7,157 bases of DNA from Bradyrhizobiaceae bacterium. GTDB lineage: Bacteria; Pseudomonadota; Alphaproteobacteria; Rhizobiales; Hyphomicrobiaceae. The stretch lies in contig CANJPN010000317.1 in the NCBI GenBank assembly GCA_947475855.1, positions 1-7,157 on the forward strand. Reading direction: 5' to 3'. The translations under genes and the position numbers were made by a program. Shown here piece after piece: positions 6,219 to 7,157 of this stretch (positions within the stretch are counted from its first letter, which is position 1; each line of letters starts with the position of its first letter). The notes beneath the pieces are model-generated. The model saw only the letters and a program-made list of their open reading frames with translations, was not told the origin of the DNA and ran no database searches.

Positions 6219-7157
6219 TCAAGCCTTCAACCTCGGCACCAGCCGCAACGCATTGCCGCGCTCGACCGCCGCGAGTTCCGCACCCGAGAATGCTTCGGCG
6301 GCTCCCTTCGTATGATCGAGCCCCGTGCGATACGGATAGTCCGTACCATAGACGATCTGCGACACCGGCACGAGCTTCGCCAGAGCCTGCAATGTACCAG
6401 CCCCCGAGACTTGAGCCGTATCGTAGTAGAACCGGTTCAGCTCAGCCTGCACTGACGCGCGAGTGAACTTGTCCTTGTAAGGCGGCACGCTCGTCATCTG
6501 GATCAGGAACCGCTCGGCGAACGCCGTCAATGCGCCGCCGCCATGGCTCCAGATCCAATTGATGTCACGATAGCGCTGCGTCGCGCCGGTAAAGATCAAT
6601 TGCGCAAGCGAGCGCGTCGTATCCGTGCCGTACTCGATGGCGCTGTCGGTGATATCAGGCATTAGATTAGCGCAGCAATTGGCGCCCGTCGGATGCGTAT
6701 AGACCGTCGCCTTCCGCCGGTTGAGCTCGGCCCAGACTGGTTCGAACGCTTTGTCCCCAAGCCACTTATCGCCGTAGCTCGTCATGATCCCGACGCCATC
6801 GACCTTCAGCGTATCGAACGCATATTCGATCGCCTTCAGGCTCTCGTCGACATACGGAAGCGGCAGCATCGCGAACGTGCCGAAACGTCCTTTGTGATCG
6901 CTCTCGAGCTTCTTCGCCCACTCGTTGGACTCGCGCGAAACTTTGGCGGCCGTATCCTTGTCGAGGAAACCGAGCTGCGGCGTCGTCGGCGATGTCAGCG
7001 ACGTCGCGATGCCCGCCTTGTCCATGTCGTCGAGCGACTTCTGCACCGACCAGTTCGCAAGCGGCGGATTGTCCTTTTTCGCCTTCTTGAGTTCGGCAAG
7101 CCAAACCGGCGGCGTTACATGGTGGTGCACGTCGATCCGATGCGCGGCCCCCTGCGC
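6219..7157 (-). CDS. Amidohydrolase family protein (ACMSD-like, TIM-barrel metal enzyme), 5' end outside window
   Basis: 312 residues are visible; the N-terminus lies beyond the right edge. Motifs of the amidohydrolase-2 (ACMSD-like) family are complete. In visible-residue numbering these are the metal-binding IDVHHHVTPP with H11 and H13, the barrel histidine in VYTHPTG (H155), the ligand or catalytic His in WIWSHGGGALT (H205), and the metal or catalytic Asp in YGTDYPY (D273). Family members hydrolyse amides, esters or lactones, or decarboxylate aromatic and enol acids (ACMSD, gamma-resorcylate and 5-carboxyvanillate decarboxylases), usually with Zn or Mn. A GTG at 7130 could be read as a start but codes the Val inside the metal motif, and the frame stays open to the edge with AQGAAHRID, so it is not the true start. 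The AQG-A junction looks like the end of a signal peptide, suggesting periplasmic location. The stop is four bases before the REP-like element. Confidence 0.93.
   Translation of the reverse strand, partial: AQGAAHRIDVHHHVTPPVWLAELKKAKKDNPPLANWSVQKSLDDMDKAGIATSLTSPTTPQLGFLDKDTAAKVSRESNEWAKKLESDHKGRFGTFAMLPLPYVDESLKAIEYAFDTLKVDGVGIMTSYGDKWLGDKAFEPVWAELNRRKATVYTHPTGANCCANLMPDITDSAIEYGTDTTRSLAQLIFTGATQRYRDINWIWSHGGGALTAFAERFLIQMTSVPPYKDKFTRASVQAELNRFYYDTAQVSGAGTLQALAKLVPVSQIVYGTDYPYRTGLDHTKGAAEAFSGAELAAVERGNALRLVPRLKA

Overview
This window looks like a stretch of a high-GC proteobacterial chromosome. Arginine- and alanine-rich proteins, GC-rich third positions, Shine-Dalgarno sites and REP-like palindromes support this. 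Among proteobacteria I lean towards an alphaproteobacterium of the Bradyrhizobium type, but only as an impression. No rRNA, tRNA, CRISPR array, insertion sequence or phage gene is visible.

Every credible gene is on the minus strand, so transcription runs from the right edge to the left. In that order they are: a metal-dependent amidohydrolase of the ACMSD-like family, running off the right edge (6219-7157); a GhrA-like D-2-hydroxyacid dehydrogenase (5159-6094); an Ldh-type NAD(P)-dependent malate/lactate/ureidoglycolate dehydrogenase (4040-5122); a luciferase-like (LLM) flavin-dependent oxidoreductase (2769-3965); a gap of 386 bases; an acyl-CoA dehydrogenase (1222-2382); an alpha/beta hydrolase with a complete Ser-Asp-His triad (408-1184); and a frame that starts at 278 and leaves the left edge, possibly the cytoplasmic N-terminus of an MFS transporter.

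The layout suggests two transcription blocks. The first runs amidohydrolase, D-2-hydroxyacid dehydrogenase, Ldh-type dehydrogenase, LLM oxidoreductase, with gaps of 124, 36 and 74 bases. The second runs acyl-CoA dehydrogenase then hydrolase (37-base gap), possibly followed by the edge gene. The 386-base gap holds a small AT-richer dyad about 50 bases ahead of the acyl-CoA dehydrogenase and a doubtful signal-peptide-like short ORF. The 124-base gap is almost filled by a pair of inverted REP-like palindromes.

Functionally this is a catabolic enzyme set: hydrolysis or decarboxylation, flavin-dependent oxygenation, two hydroxy/keto-acid redox steps, CoA-ester dehydrogenation and ester or C-C bond hydrolysis. 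No regulator, CoA ligase or ring-cleavage dioxygenase is visible, so the substrate cannot be named. Enzyme classes are secure; the pathway is inference.
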